Source: Druceiella hillmani | Taxonomy: Eukaryota; Arthropoda; Insecta; Lepidoptera; Hepialidae | NCBI GenBank assembly: GCA_039881145.1 | Contig: JAYKKI010000029.1 | Coordinates: forward strand, 27,837,501-27,901,500 | Direction: 5' to 3' | DNA: 64,000 nucleotides | Shown: positions 1 through 11,949 of the stretch, piece by piece | Position numbering within the stretch: the first letter of the stretch is position 1 | Layout of the letters: each line of letters opens with the position of its first letter | The notes under the pieces: model-generated | The model's input: the letters and a program-made list of their open reading frames with translations, nothing else | The model's database searches: none | Told to the model about the DNA's origin: nothing | Translations under genes and position numbers: made by a program

Positions 1-1446
1 CTGAGGACGCGTTCCTGAGATTGCCCAGGAAATAATATTATATTATAGCAGAACATTTTCTTGATTCAAGCTAAGGATTGTAATCATCGACTGTAGAAAT
101 TGGTATGTATTATTTATACTATTTTTGTCGCGTTCCAATTGCTGAACTCTGTGTATTTTCTACGGCTGTAGAAATAAACGCTGTCAGCGTTTTTCAAATA
201 ATGGTAAAGCGCGAATTTTATATATATATCATAATAAAAAAAAATCAAAGCATCCCATAACAAAAAATGTTTAGTTCCATTAGTTTAGGAATTTCGATTT
301 TAAAAATACCTTTACATTCACATTTATTGGCCATTTAAACGACGGTTAAAAGTCGGGGTTTAAAAACCACGTGTGTCGTAATGCTCCTATAAATTGTAAA
401 TTTCATTGTCATTTCACTATGCTTATCACACTTATTAGCACAGTAAATTCTTTTGTCCGTTTAGCCGATGGTTATATACTAAAATAATGAACGCGTAACC
501 TTGTGATCTATGCAATGTACGGCACCTCCAACACATAATAATTTTCGTATCAGCAGAATATTCTCTAATTTTGTCCTTAGGCGCTGTTTACATTGTAAAG
601 GGAATGTTTCTTCCAGTTTAATGGATGGTTTAACAATTTTAAACCACTTTAAATTTTGAACACCCATTTATTATTATCACTTCCTAAAAAACGTAAAAGG
701 AGTTTTTAATTATTTACATTTAAAACGCTTTTACGGAATTTTTAGTAAATAAGACCATTTCAAATTTCTTTTCCATCAAACTTTAACAGCCATACCACAT
801 ATATACCACAGCCATACTAATGTACCATTTCACACTTTGGCGGTTGAACTTTGAAAAATTCGTCTTTAGCGGCTACCTTCAATATATAAAGTTAAATCGT
901 TTAAAAATATTGTTCCTTTATATATTTTGAAATTCCATTTTGTCCTGTAATGTTTGTTTTATAAAAACTGTAAGATACGCGTTTAATGATTTATTGTTTC
1001 GTGTTATCATTTATTCCTTAGAGTGACCATGTTTCCCGGTATATTCTATCTTTTAGGGCCAGTATTTCAATAAATCTTGAAAGGATACGTCAGTTAGGAA
1101 TCTTTCTGCGAAATTTTAAGTTTTTAGACTCAACAGATTGTTTTTACACTATTTTATTTTTTTTTTTGTTTTTACACTATTTATTTTATTTTTTTTTAGA
1201 CTATTTTTTTATATATTTCGACAAAAAGTTCTTAAGATTATATATAACCTATTAACCTATATAACCTCCTCCATGCCAAACTTCTGACGTTCATAGAAAA
1301 GCATTACGAACTAATAAATTTCTATACATCAGAGTTTAGATGTTCAAAAATATACAAATTAACTAAAAAGCAAGCAACTAAAGCAAGAATGTTGGAAAAA
1401 AATTTTAAAACAGCGTTTAAATTAGAGGTTATCCCTAAGTAATGAG
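1..1446. other. AT-rich stretch, no gene seen
   Basis: No recognisable coding or structured feature was found. There are poly-T runs near 1141-1200 and a 62-codon minus frame at 479-667 with no recognisable motif. I treat the whole stretch as intergenic or intronic DNA. Confidence 0.5.
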
Positions 1447-1454
1447 AAAAGTTA

Positions 1455-1608
1455 TCCGTGGTATATTGGGTTGATCACAAAGCATAAGGCCTTTGACGGC
1501 GCGGTACATCGTGAGGACGCGCGTTCGATTCCCTCTCGCTTGCAATTAATGTGCCATATGTATAAATTGTTTACCTTGAATTACGTAAATAAATAAATAA
1601 ATATAAAT
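1455..1608 (+). mobile_element. tRNA-derived SINE, complete copy with target-site duplication
   Basis: The 5' part is tRNA-like: an A-box-like region (GTGGTATATTGGG, about 1458-1470) is followed by a B box GTTCGATTCC at about 1523-1532. The body ends in an (AAAT)n tail around 1587-1608. The element is flanked by an 8-bp direct repeat AAAAGTTA at 1447-1454 and 1609-1616, the signature of LINE-assisted retroposition. It shares head, B box, the internal motif CCATATGTAT and tail with the copy at 20183-20388. It would have been transcribed by RNA polymerase III from its internal promoter. It is not a tRNA gene, because there is no cloverleaf with a usable anticodon arm and the tail is SINE-like. 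Confidence 0.85.
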
Positions 1609-1616
1609 AAAAGTTA

Positions 1617-3477
1617 CTTTTCCTTTACTTAGCGCTAAAGAGCTCTCCGTCTCCACCTATCTCTCGATGTTATCTCTCGGCGCTAGTACGCTTTCAAATT
1701 CCATCCATTCCAATAAAGCTTTAAAGGTAATATTATGAAACTATGAAGCTGCTCTGTAATTTTACTCAATATACAATTAATGAGTCGTAATTACTACGGT
1801 CAGACTTTAATTGTTATCAAAATCTAAAATGAAGAATAAAGTACGAGGTATGCGTTTCCTAAATAAAAATGAAAATATAGCTATTTTCTAAACAACTGTG
1901 GAAGAAACAGAAGAACAACCTAAAAAAGTGTAGATACGGTATTTAATTCAATGTACACAGTAGTTCATTCTTAGACACATCCAAATATATATAGATAATG
2001 TCAAAGACAATGTCGAAATAGCAAGAAGTGTCGAATGTAATAAGTTAGTTTCACTTACGAGAAATTTAAAACGTCACTTTCAGTCCCTTATACTTGTAGT
2101 ATGAAATAAATTTAATTATCTGTATGCAGTAAAAGAGAGTGAAAAGCTACCGCTATATACAAAAGAATGATTTGTACTGAAATCATGACAACGACTCTCT
2201 TATGATTCTTTTGACCTCAATGACTCTCTTATTATTCTTTTTTTATATGTACTTGTAATATTGTGGATAATTTTGTATGATGGAAGGGATTAATTTAATA
2301 GAAATAAATATTACTTATATTACTTTAAATTTAATGTAAATTAGTATTAAAATAAAATATGTAATGTAATGGAACATATGAATAAGGTGCTAATATTAAT
2401 TATTTTTTATTAAAATTAATTTTAATTCAATATCAAGCATCCACGTATGACCTGTATGTATCAATATCCTTTGAGGTGCCTCTTTCTCTAATGAGCGGTT
2501 AATGTCTTAATAGATCAACCCTCTTCAAATAAGACTCTCAAGAGTTTGACAGTGAGTAACAAAACAAGGTGACCAGTGGTTTGTAATAACAACTACGACT
2601 TGGTCGATGATTGGCCGTTGAAGGAAATCACTCACTCTGCGTTTCGGTTCTCAGGATGGTGGTACAAGCATACCTATCTAGTTTTATATCTGCGCAGTAG
2701 GTTTCTACCACTCTATGTTTGTATTGTAATAAGAGTTGTATTCCATAAAATAGTAAATTAATGAATAAACCAGAGCTATTTAGGACCACAGATTAACTTA
2801 GTACTTCCATTTGACATGGATGACGCTAACTTTTTCTGTACATTGGCTATGATTCTGTTTTATATTAATATAGATGTGTATGACCTACTTTTATAGAGTG
2901 CTTATGGAGCAATCAAAGTTTTTATACTTTGGTGATAGTCAACTGTTTAACTTTACGTTATTTCACACGTCAGGCGATGTTTCATGATTATTTAATGTGA
3001 TTTCTTTTTACACTTACGGAAGCACCGGGCATACTTATAAAGTCAAATCAAACTTTGTGTCAGCATGAATCGCATCATTATTCGGGTTTACAGTTGTAAC
3101 GTCGCAGTCAAAATGACCTCAAATTAAGTTGATAGGTAATGCAATCAACTATTACTAAAAGCAATTGTGCTGAGGAGCCCGAGAAATATAAAAGGAAAAC
3201 AGTTAAAAAAATAAGACAAAATCTAGGTAAAATATTAGCGTTATTAGAAGTGTGTTAATCATCAGCCCTTATAAAAAAAATGCTCCTTGTCAAAGAGAAG
3301 TGGAATTCTACAAAGAAAAATATTACATTAAAAAGAATTGATTTCCACTTTAAAGTTAGTTGAATTGAGAAGTGAGATAAAAGCAGCCACGACCCCGCAG
3401 AGCTGGCATCTAGATAAGTTCACATGGACGAGGAAGGGATTCACGCCCAGATTTATTTACAGTTGCGATAATATTTT
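1617..3477. other. AT-rich stretch, no gene seen
   Basis: No supported feature. A 61-codon plus frame at 2576-2761 has no recognisable domain and lies in slightly less AT-rich DNA (about 2440-2720). Confidence 0.5.
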
Positions 3478-3482
3478 CATCG

Positions 3483-3600
3483 CCATGGTGTGTTGGGTTA
3501 ATCACAAAAATGTAGGCCTTTGATGCGGTGTACCACGGTGATCCATGTTTAATTCCGGTTGCTCACCGAGCTGGGATGGAATAATATTTAAAACTGCGTA
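3483..3600 (+). mobile_element. SINE fragment of the same tRNA-derived family
   Basis: The block GCCATGGTGTGTTGGGTTAA at 3483 matches the head of the other SINE copies, and GCGGTGTACCACGGTGATCC with a decayed B box (GTTTAATTCC, about 3548-3557) follows in the same order. GAGCTGGGATGG, about 3570, corresponds to GAGCGGGGCTGG in the 20.2-kb copy. No (AAAT)n tail is visible, so the 3' end is truncated or replaced; the DNA after about 3600 is not shared with the other copies. Confidence 0.7.
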
Positions 3601-3719
3601 GCTAAAATTCCACAGATCAATAAAGGGTAGCAAATCCATCTGCCCTGCGTGGCGACTACGAGCATTATCTCCAAAAACACGCACATTGGGGGAGCTCGTT
3701 TCCAATATTATATTTGAGA

Positions 3720-6275
3720 CAGGCTATTGCGATAATAACATTGAAGTTGTCGCCAGTAAATCTAATCTTATTGACATAAGATAGGATTCATAAAATCAAT
3801 AGAATTTTGTCCTTTCTCAATCTTGTCGTTAAACCGACAAATATCTGAAGATTATGTGCCGACGTCGAGTTTAATATTGCAGTACAGATACGTAATTCTA
3901 TAAATCTAGACCCAAAGCACTAACACACTCATCTATACTTCTATAGCAAACCTCTGCAAGAACTTGATTTCTTTTATCTCAGTTTGTTTTATGGCGATAC
4001 TAATTTCGATATCATTAGATTATAAAAATTATTTAAAATTTTAGTGTCACAAAGTGTACATATAATGATGTGTAAAATTACATAGTTATATTTCAGGGTT
4101 TATTTTTTTTAATTAATTAATATATGAAATAATATTTTAAAACTATTTAGATTTATTTACTGATTAAAACACTGAGTGTCAGTGAATTCTCGATTAAATA
4201 TTACAAGTGTTTATTATTCTAGCAAGAACCTGAGCATAATTTAGCTCGCGCTTATAAATACCTATAACCTTTATTGTTATTTTATTCTCAGGCTGCAATC
4301 TAAACATTTTCAAAATGTATTAGTGGAGACTCGAAATAACTTTTCAAGCGAACTAGCAAACTAAAGATAATTCTTGCCTCATTACTGTTGGATTCGTTTA
4401 AAATCATACGAGATTATCTTTCTAGATAAACGACTAATAAAATAAATAGTAATTGTTGATTTTTTTACCCATTTAACAATGAGAGCTAAATAATACTTCG
4501 GTTTCATATGAATTTTACATTTTTATTTTAACCATACTAGTTCCTTCAAGAAAGTGGACCTCGTAATGCTACTCACGCGGAACTGTTGGAATGTGGTAAA
4601 CCTTGTTTTTTGTGCTTAATGGCAAAAGTCCATGAATTCTAACAATAAATAAAGGTAGTTCCACAAATTGATGCGTAATTATTTTTGTCATACGACTTAA
4701 TATTTATTAATTTAATGGGCCTATAAATTATTTTCCGACTATCTAATAAATTCTCAAATCATTAGAAAATTATTTTTCAGTCTACGAAAAATTTAATAAC
4801 AATTGAGTCTTTAGGAACAAGCCAATTAAGTTGTAATAACTAACTTTATGTCAAAATATCGAATTCCTTCGTTTTTGGTATGCTATCTTGTATATAAGAG
4901 ATAGGTCAAATTCGCGTGGGAAAACGCATAAATTAGTATTACGCAATGGGGTATTTGACTGATATTGACATTTTTTGTAAAAATATTTTTCAACTGCAGA
5001 GTATGTTAAAAAAACCTTGTGATGAAAATAATAATGCATATAACAAACATTTAATCGAAACTTCTAAATAGGAAAAGTGTAAATTTTATTGTTTATTAAA
5101 TTCAAAAAGTTATTATGAATTTAGTTTCAATACAAAAAAAAATTGAAGACGATAGTATTATAATATGCAATATATAATACTATCCATATATATAATAGCC
5201 TTTAAGCTATATGCAATATAGCTTAAAGGTGATATTTAAAAACATACTAAAAATATTTAATAAACTCCCTTATAAATGTCACTGGCCTATTATTTGCCAG
5301 TGATGTCATAACCCAGTTGTGTTTTTTATGAGGCATTTTTGCGGGAATCGTAGCTCGTCAGTTTTTAAGTCGTTATAATTTTGTAATGAAAACCCTATTG
5401 TCTATGTCTCCTAAAATTGTTATGCGAACCATGTTAAACAAAATACCTTTAATTAAAAGTTTCAATAAAAAACAACTATCTGAAATTTTTTCATTGGTGA
5501 GTTCAGTCTCCACTTTCCAACTCCATCACCAGACCCTTGCTTGTGATTAAAGTACTTATAAAGACATGTTAAATGAGTTCAAACTCGAAATGGAATTGCA
5601 AAAAGGAGCCTCGTACTCTCATATGTTAAAAATTCCTTAGAATATCACCGACTGATAAAGTTGTGAGCCATGACGTGAGTCCATGATGTGTTTCTATCAA
5701 AGCCATTGCGGTATAACAAGTGATACTTTGAATATCCCGCCAAAATAAAACACCAACTCTGGTGACCTCATACGTGCTAGAGCCATTATGTTTACAATAA
5801 TAACAATCGCTTTAAACATTCGTAAAGTCAAATGTATTTTTTACACTTTAACATGTTATGTCCTCCAATTTCAATATGTAGTGTTCAAAAATAGAAGTAC
5901 ATAAATTTGTCTTTTGTGCTTATGTATGATTCCATGTTAAGAAGGCGTCGAGATCAAGTGTTTTAACTGTATCTGCGAATAAAAAATTAAAAAGGAAAAG
6001 GTTCAAAACTGTAAAAAGTTCCTGCTATAATTATTTCATAAAGATGTTATTTCATAAAAATGTAAAAATCAATTTGATGTAAATAAATAAAAACTTGTGT
6101 ATGAGTGTAGATCAACGAAAATATATTTTTTTTCTTTTTTTAATTAAAAGAAATTTATAACATACAGTCTTTTTGATAGTTGGAAATATTACTAGCAACT
6201 TTATTTAGTAAAAGGTTCTGATGATAATACCAAGCAAATGACACTGTCAGATTTAAAATGCAATTTCACGGAGTA
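3720..6275. other. Mostly featureless DNA with one small hairpin
   Basis: No coding frame worth calling. A segment around 5500-5800 is less AT-rich and lacks poly-A/T runs but is broken by stops in all frames I read. It could be an old transposon piece. Confidence 0.4.
5199..5229. repeat. Perfect short hairpin
   Basis: CCTTTAAGCTATAT (5199-5212) and ATATAGCTTAAAGG (5216-5229) are perfect reverse complements separated by 3 bases. Confidence 0.8.
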
Positions 6276-6279
6276 TCTC

Positions 6280-6345
6280 CTCCATGGTTTTAAATGTTAT
6301 TGTTGTATTTTTTTAAATATAACAACAACATTTAAAACCATGGAG
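6280..6345. repeat. Long hairpin, 29-bp arms
   Basis: The left arm begins CTCCATGGTTTTAAATGTT and the right arm ends AACATTTAAAACCATGGAG. The arms pair over about 29 bp with two mismatches around an 8-base AT loop. It could be a fold-back element, a microRNA-like hairpin or a local inverted duplication; no second copy was seen in the window. Confidence 0.8.
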
Positions 6346-6429
6346 ATAACAATCGCCTCAAAAAGATTAAATTGCACTTGTTACAAGAAATTATTCAATA
6401 TATAATTGAACTTGTGTCAATAATTATAT

Positions 6430-6500
6430 TGGCTATTTGTTCGGATTCCTCTTTAAGGACTATCTCAATCATCCACGCATTTCCATCAATTGAATATTAA
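6430..6500 (+). repeat. 3' part of the 5' LTR of copia copy 1
   Basis: GGCTATTTGTTCGGATTCC at about 6431-6449 matches GGCTATTTGTCCGGATTCC in the 3' LTR of copy 2 (about 19368-19386). It is followed by the shared stretch with AATCATCCACGC and TTTCC/CATCAATTGA. The upstream part of this LTR is lost. Confidence 0.65.
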
Positions 6501-6508
6501 GTCAACCG

Positions 6509-6523
6509 TTTATGGGCACAGTA
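6509..6523 (+). promoter_or_regulatory. Primer-binding site, initiator tRNA-Met half-tRNA type
   Basis: TTATGGGCACAGTA lies just after the LTR end. It differs by one base from TTATGGGCCCAG, the complement of the anticodon arm of initiator tRNA-Met, which primes Drosophila copia. Copy 2 has TTATTGGCCCAGTA at the equivalent place. Confidence 0.6.
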
Positions 6524-6569
6524 ATCTTAGCGTCGAAAAAGTTCAACATTTAGAACCAAAGAAACTGTC

Positions 6570-7095
6570 AAAATGATAAAAATATCTTCAATAATTCTTC
6601 AATAAACTTTAATGGGAATAATGTTTATTGAATTTGATAAAAATATCTTCAATAAACATTAATGGGAAACTTATTATTTCATTTAGAGTTTCGCCCTAAA
6701 AACATAATTTTAATATGACGAATTATGGAACTGTATATCAAAAGTAGTGATAGAATTGATTTAAATAATGATTTGAAGGCGAGAAAAAAAGTTATTTTGT
6801 TAATTGACACATTGCTTTATATTTATATTCAAGAAGTCCCAACTGCGAAAGGAGTCTGAAATAAACTGGTACGTCCCAATTTTTCGGCAATCAGGGCTGT
6901 TATTTTGTGTTGGACTGTTTAGTGATAGGTTTACGAGAACTTTTGAGGAATATCAAAATATTGAAGACTATATCAGCTAAATAACAGTCACAGCACATAA
7001 ACTCTTAAATATCCGATAAGGGTTGCGGACAGTACTGCTCTCTCGTATACCGGATCTATGCAACCAATGACCATAGCAATTGAAAGCTCGGGTAT
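6570..7095 (+). pseudogene. copia gag remnant (copy 1)
   Basis: The start region carries a duplicated block (GATAAAAATATCTTCAATAA at about 6577 and again near 6637) that corresponds to the single block before gag in copy 2. Downstream, TTAATTGACACATTGCTTTA (about 6801) matches TTAATTAACACATCGATTTA in copy 2. Around 7030-7090 the bases corresponding to a 'LLxGLxxSYxPMIM...ESSG' gag motif are present but frameshifted. No zinc knuckle is visible. It is a clear nonfunctional fragment, recognised only by comparison with copy 2. Confidence 0.6.
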
Positions 7096-7099
7096 AAGT

Positions 7100-7830
7100 A
7101 ATATTTTATTAAAGATACAATTTTACAATATGTCAGAATATTTGACATTGATAGCAAGGCTTTCGGCACAAACATAAATTTCAAAGGGAAAAATACAAAA
7201 ACGGTCCTCAAGAAGAACCCCTTTGTTTTAACTGGAACACATTTATTAACATAGGAAAGTAATGAAGTTCCAAACAAAAATAAAATAACTTAAATAAAGA
7301 AAATTTTAGCTACGCTATTTATTTCACCGCCTCGGTCAGTAATATAGAGTGATAGTATAAAGACTACAGGATAACTCTATACACAGGAGAAAGCACAATT
7401 GTATTTCCCACGAGAACACGAATACACACCGCAACTCAGCGGCATCGCCTATCAAGACGATAAAAGTGACAGATGACAAACTACCTTCAGTAAAGTCAAG
7501 TGCGACTTATTGTCTTTAACGATAAAGGTCAGTCCAATAAAATAATACTTAAAGATATAATTATATGTAACAGTATTAGCAAAAAAATAATTTCGTTTAG
7601 CCAAGTCTTTAAAAACTTGGTCAAGTAAAATTTAACAATAAAATTTGCTTTATAATAAACAAAAACAATGAAATTGTAGCTAGTGTAATCAACAATGTAT
7701 GCAGGTTGAAAATATGGAGTTATTTTGCATACACATCGGATGTTAACAAAACGAATCTTCTTCTTTACGGACGCTGGTACGTCCATGTCATTTGAATTTC
7801 AACGACCTAAAAAATTGTAAAAATACGGTC
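7100..7830. other. Unassigned insert inside copia copy 1
   Basis: This block has no match in copy 2 and separates gag from integrase. It includes a less AT-rich stretch (about 7380-7510) and an 85-codon minus frame (7529-7786) without recognisable motifs. It may be a nested insertion, but I see no terminal repeats. Confidence 0.3.
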
Positions 7831-7949
7831 AGTTTGCAATTATCCAAGAAGAATGGATAATTTTCTTCTTAAATACAAATATTCGCAAACCATGTAAGTG
7901 CTAAATATACTATAAACTACAGTCACGAATACAAAAATAAGGAATCCTC

Positions 7950-8400
7950 TGAGTTCATAACAAAAGCTGGGATAAAACATCGAATATTACTCCATTTAAA
8001 CTCGAACAAAATGGAGTAGTGGAACGAATGGACCGAACACCGGTTAAAAACTCAAAGTGCTTATTGTTCAACGTCGACCTATCATATCAATATTGGGTTG
8101 AAGCATGCATATGGCTGCAATCTCACTAATAGAGCTTCAAGAATAACACTTAAATATAGACTCTAGATGAGATATGGTCAGGAAAGAACCCAGACATCAG
8201 TCATCTGAGAGTATTAGGGTGTGAAGCGATAATTCATCTCCCAAAAGAAATGGTGAGGAAATGGGTTCCCAGAGTAAGGAACGTAATCCTTAACGGATAT
8301 TGCGAAAACACAAAAGTACCAGTTTAAAATACCCAACTCAAGAACAATAATAATGAATAGGGACATTGTGTTTTAGAAATCCACCGTTAAAAGAAATCAA
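7950..8400 (+). pseudogene. copia integrase remnant (copy 1)
   Basis: Pieces of the copia integrase core can be read across frameshifts: EFITKAGIKHR near 7952, then LEQNGVVERMDRT near 8003 (the conserved EQNG.xERxNRT block), LLFNVDLSYQYWVEA near 8061, and PDISHLRVLGCEAIIHLPKE near 8193 followed by a GY..NTK block. The family's role is to insert the reverse-transcribed DNA into the genome. In-frame stops and shifts make the copy nonfunctional. The linker that follows (8400-8640) holds an internal tandem duplication of about 83 bp (GTTCCAGTGATTCTCGCG / GTTCCAGTATATCTCACG) and a stretch matching the linker of copy 2. Confidence 0.8.
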
Positions 8401-8779
8401 GTTCCAGTGATTCTCGCGGAGTCAAAGTGCGGGTCAGATATATTTTACACTTTGGAAGGCTCCCGAAACACATTGCGTCGAAAGTTCCAGTATATCTCAC
8501 GAAGTCGAAGTGCGAATTAGTGTATCTTGCTCATCGGAAGACCTTCAAAATATATTATAGTCGACAAATACAACTATAGACTACGAGTCTGGCAAGAATT
8601 TCTGATCGAGACCTCGTTATATTAGAACTCCTATTCACCAAATAAGAGAATGAAGAGTTCTACAAACTTTCAATATGATGCTGAGCTCCATCACAATCCC
8701 AGGAAGCAGTTATTATTTTACCTAAGTGTTCAATATTGATAAGAGAAGTGCTATAAGCGTTATGAAAATGGTTTGTTTC

Positions 8780-8900
8780 ACAAATGATTTGATCATATAG
8801 ATATTAAATATAAACTTGTAATAAAAAAAATTATGACCTGATGAATATGGTGACAATCAATATGCCGATATGTTCATAAAAGTCTTACCTATAATACAAT
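8780..8900 (+). pseudogene. copia RNase H C-terminal remnant (copy 1)
   Basis: IDIKYKLV near 8797 and GDNQYADMFIKVLP near 8849 correspond to the family's HIDxKYHFV and 'NxxQxADIFTKxLP' motifs at the end of the copia polyprotein. Only this tail survives; the reverse transcriptase and most of RNase H have been deleted between 8640 and 8780. Confidence 0.7.
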
Positions 8901-9293
8901 TTTAATTCACAAAAGATTAGAATGTCAGAGTTAAGTCAAACTGCTTATACTTAATTATAGAAATTGTTAGATTCATGTTTACACTCTGTCAGTATTCAAT
9001 CTTATCCAATGATTAAGTATTTCTTTAATTATATTGTTCACCATGATTCTTTCTGACATATAAAAATTAGCAGATGTTAACATTAATAGGTATAACTCAT
9101 GTGCACTATCTTATGACAAAGGACTCCCTCACTCTGACCCATCAATGTCATATTGACACCAATGAACTCAGTCTTTGATGGTAAAACTTCAATACCACTG
9201 TTAAAAATTTTTATAAAGTGCTTAATTTTGTCAATCAGAAATGCATGTTTCATGGTTCTTTATTTTATTACTTTAATTTATTTTCTTTTACAA

Positions 9294-9296
<3 letters not shown>

Positions 9297-9333
<37 letters not shown>
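9297..9333. repeat. (TA)n microsatellite
   Basis: Uninterrupted TA run, followed by a short (TG)n at about 9337-9349. Confidence 0.95.
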
Positions 9334-9337
<4 letters not shown>

Positions 9338-9734
9338 GTGTGTGTGTGTATATTCACGTAGACATAAGCTACTGTATAAATATATTTTAATGAAAGTCAG
9401 TCAGATATTTAAAATTACAAATTCATTCAAAATCACAAATGTATTTGTGTAAATATAGAAAGGTATTGTTGTATGATTTCCATGTAAAATACAAAATGTA
9501 TATGTAAAACCTAAACTTACCTATGTTTTTAATTTCTGATAGGCACATGTCATTGCAGTTTATCTTATATTGGGAATCTACTACCTATAAAAATTGCTTT
9601 TATTGATTAAGCACATTAATTTATTATAATTACAAGTGTCCTGTAGAATATATAACGTGTAAAATGTAAATTACTTTGAGAAAGGCTCATTGTACAAGTT
9701 TAACTGATATGGAAAACTTTAAATATTAAAATAT

Positions 9735-10290
9735 TTATTCCATAGTAATGTCGTCCCTTCCGGTATAATCCACGTACTTTACAGTAAAGAGTACAAAAGC
9801 AGTAACTCTGTCATCGCACTTTCTACTTGGTGACATCAAGAGTTAGATATTAATCCAAATTTTTCGTCAAGAAATGTGTTGACAAACATCCACGTGGTTC
9901 CACCAACTCAAAATTAATTCTTGACAAATGTCATTCAAATTCAAATTGTCTACTTTTTTATTTGAAACCATCATATTTATTTGGTTACTTCAAATAGTAC
10001 AACCTATCAACATAAAATTGGTACGAAAAATACAGCCTCTAAATTTGCTTGTGACATCAAGAGTTGGGTATTTGTTCACATTTCTCATCAAGGAATGTCT
10101 CGACAATCATCCACATAGTTCCACCAACTCAAAATGAATTCTCTACATATGCCATTCAAATTCAAATTGTCTACTTTTTTATTTGAATTCATCATATTTA
10201 TTTGGTAACTTCAAATTATACAATTTATCGACGTTTGAAGAAGCGAAAATTGGAACTGGAAGTACAGTCTCTAAATTAATCTGTGATCTT
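9735..10290 (+). repeat. copia 3' LTR relic with 221-bp tandem duplication
   Basis: CATAGTAATGTCGTCCCTTCC at about 9741 matches the LTR block TATGGTAATGTCGCCCTTCC of copy 2, and CTCTGTCATCGCACTT with GACATCAAGAGTT follows as in both LTRs of copy 2. From GTGACATCAAGAGTT at 9830 the sequence is repeated at 10051, so the unit is 221 bp; the second unit carries a small extra insertion and ends near 10290. This is a partial tandem duplication of the LTR end plus flank. Confidence 0.75.
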
Positions 10291-10309
10291 TTAGCAATCC
10301 TGGAGGATA

Positions 10310-10570
10310 TTGACATATTATCCAATAACAATTACCAACAGACTTTACTCTCCTTTAAATGAAGTTCATAAGTACGACAAAACCTGCACTTGTCGATACT
10401 TAACGGCGCATGTTGCCATTACCGATAATGAAAACGTAAATAATTTAGCTAAAAAGAGTCGAAATTTTCATAATAACGATAGTAACATTAACAATGTTGC
10501 CCTCTTGGATGTAAATATTGGAGCCAGATTTAAACTAAAAAAAGAGTCGATTCCAAAAAATCACCAATAA
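10310..10570 (+). pseudogene. Possible LINE RNase H remnant (weak)
   Basis: An 86-codon open frame contains AHVAITDNENVNNLAKK near 10411, which resembles the 'SHVGIxGNExADxLAK' block near the end of RNase H domains in non-LTR retrotransposons. The catalytic acidic residues upstream are not visible, and no endonuclease or reverse transcriptase accompanies it. Chance similarity is a serious alternative in this composition. Confidence 0.25.
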
Positions 10571-10599
10571 TGCAATATCAATGACAATCGACTTCGAAC

Positions 10600-11940
10600 A
10601 AAAACAGTTATCGCGTTAAGAACTGACGCCATAAAGGACTGAGTTAGAAACATCAATGAGAACTGTGAGATTCTAATAATTATACAGGGCTGATATAATC
10701 ATAAATCATTGTCCCAGCTTCTTTAAAAAAATGTCGCTCAAATTACTTCCACATTTATGTATACAACATATTGCAGATTGCTAGGGCTTTTATATCTATC
10801 ATAGTACTATTTAATCGCAAATCATTATTTTCAAAGTATTTCGCTCGTACTTTAAGAGATCATAGAGATAACATTTGATACAATTTTTAACAAACAATCC
10901 ATTCTCAAATAATATTCGGATTTGACCAATGTTTTAGATTAATCAGATGTAACAAAATTCCTAAGTGCAATGTTAATGAAATTGGCTTCTTTATTTTAAA
11001 AATAGTGTTAATGATATAATAATGAAACTCAACTTATACCATTTCTAATAAGTCTAAAATCCCTTGAGACAATTCTTTGCGTAATTTGAACAAGTCACCT
11101 GGAATGGCGGCGAGAAGAATGATAATGTATTTTTTTGGTACGTTATTTAATAGCTATTTTAATTTATGTACACATATGTTTATATGTATAAAGATATGTA
11201 TCATGAACACTTCTTGATAATTGTTTAGAAGGAAATAATCATTTTTGTTTATTTACTTAGTCCGTTTCGATAAAAAATCGAGTATATGTATGACTAGCAC
11301 AACAAATTGAAATTTTATGGCTATTTACTTTACATCTGAATAATTTTTATTAATTTAAATTTGGTTGTATTTTAGATTTACTTTAATTCATTTAAATTTC
11401 ATGAAATTACTGCTGTTGATATTTCGTTAAAATGATTACGGATTAATGCAAATTTCGATTACATTACGTCATTAAAATAATTTGAGAGATGAGATTTGCT
11501 ACTCAAACTGAGATTTGTTTCAATTAGTCTAAGTTAGATGAGGTTAAATTGTTTCTTTAATGCTGATATTTCCATTCTTCTTTTATTTTTGTTTGCATAA
11601 AATACAATTTTAAAATGTAAATATATAATAAAAATATGCTTTGAAGACTCAAATTTCCTTTAGAGTTACGATGTTAGTGGCGTCATTTTGGATACAAATT
11701 GTTACGAAAGAAAACAAAAAGTATCATTATAATTCCTTATTTTTACTGTGTTATTAGACATGTTAATAATTAATTTTGCCTGTGTGTTGTAGACTTTGCA
11801 AGTGATAATGCAGCTCACTAATCCAAAATATAAAGTTTGAATCTATGTATTAACAACGAGACATTAAAACGAGATATAAACTTGACAAAAAACAGGGAAA
11901 TTCTATGGATATATTTAGGTTAAAAGAGCCAAATTAGCAT
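10600..11940. other. AT-rich stretch, no gene seen
   Basis: No supported coding, repeat or terminal structure; only AT-rich simple sequence. Confidence 0.5.
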
Positions 11941-11949
11941 TCAGGTTTA

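Larger units (their letters stand above)
6425..9935 (+). mobile_element. Decayed Ty1/copia LTR retrotransposon, copy 1
   Basis: Fragments in copia order on the plus strand: the end of a 5' LTR (6430-6500), a primer site, gag pieces (about 6570-7095), integrase (about 7950-8390), the integrase/RT linker (about 8400-8640), the end of RNase H (about 8780-8900) and a 3' LTR relic (about 9735-9930). Each piece aligns by eye with copy 2 at 15.36-19.45 kb. The reverse transcriptase core is missing and every frame is interrupted. About 7100-7830 has no counterpart in copy 2 and may be a later insertion. The family is identified from the integrase and RNase H motifs; the outer boundaries are approximate. 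Confidence 0.75.
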
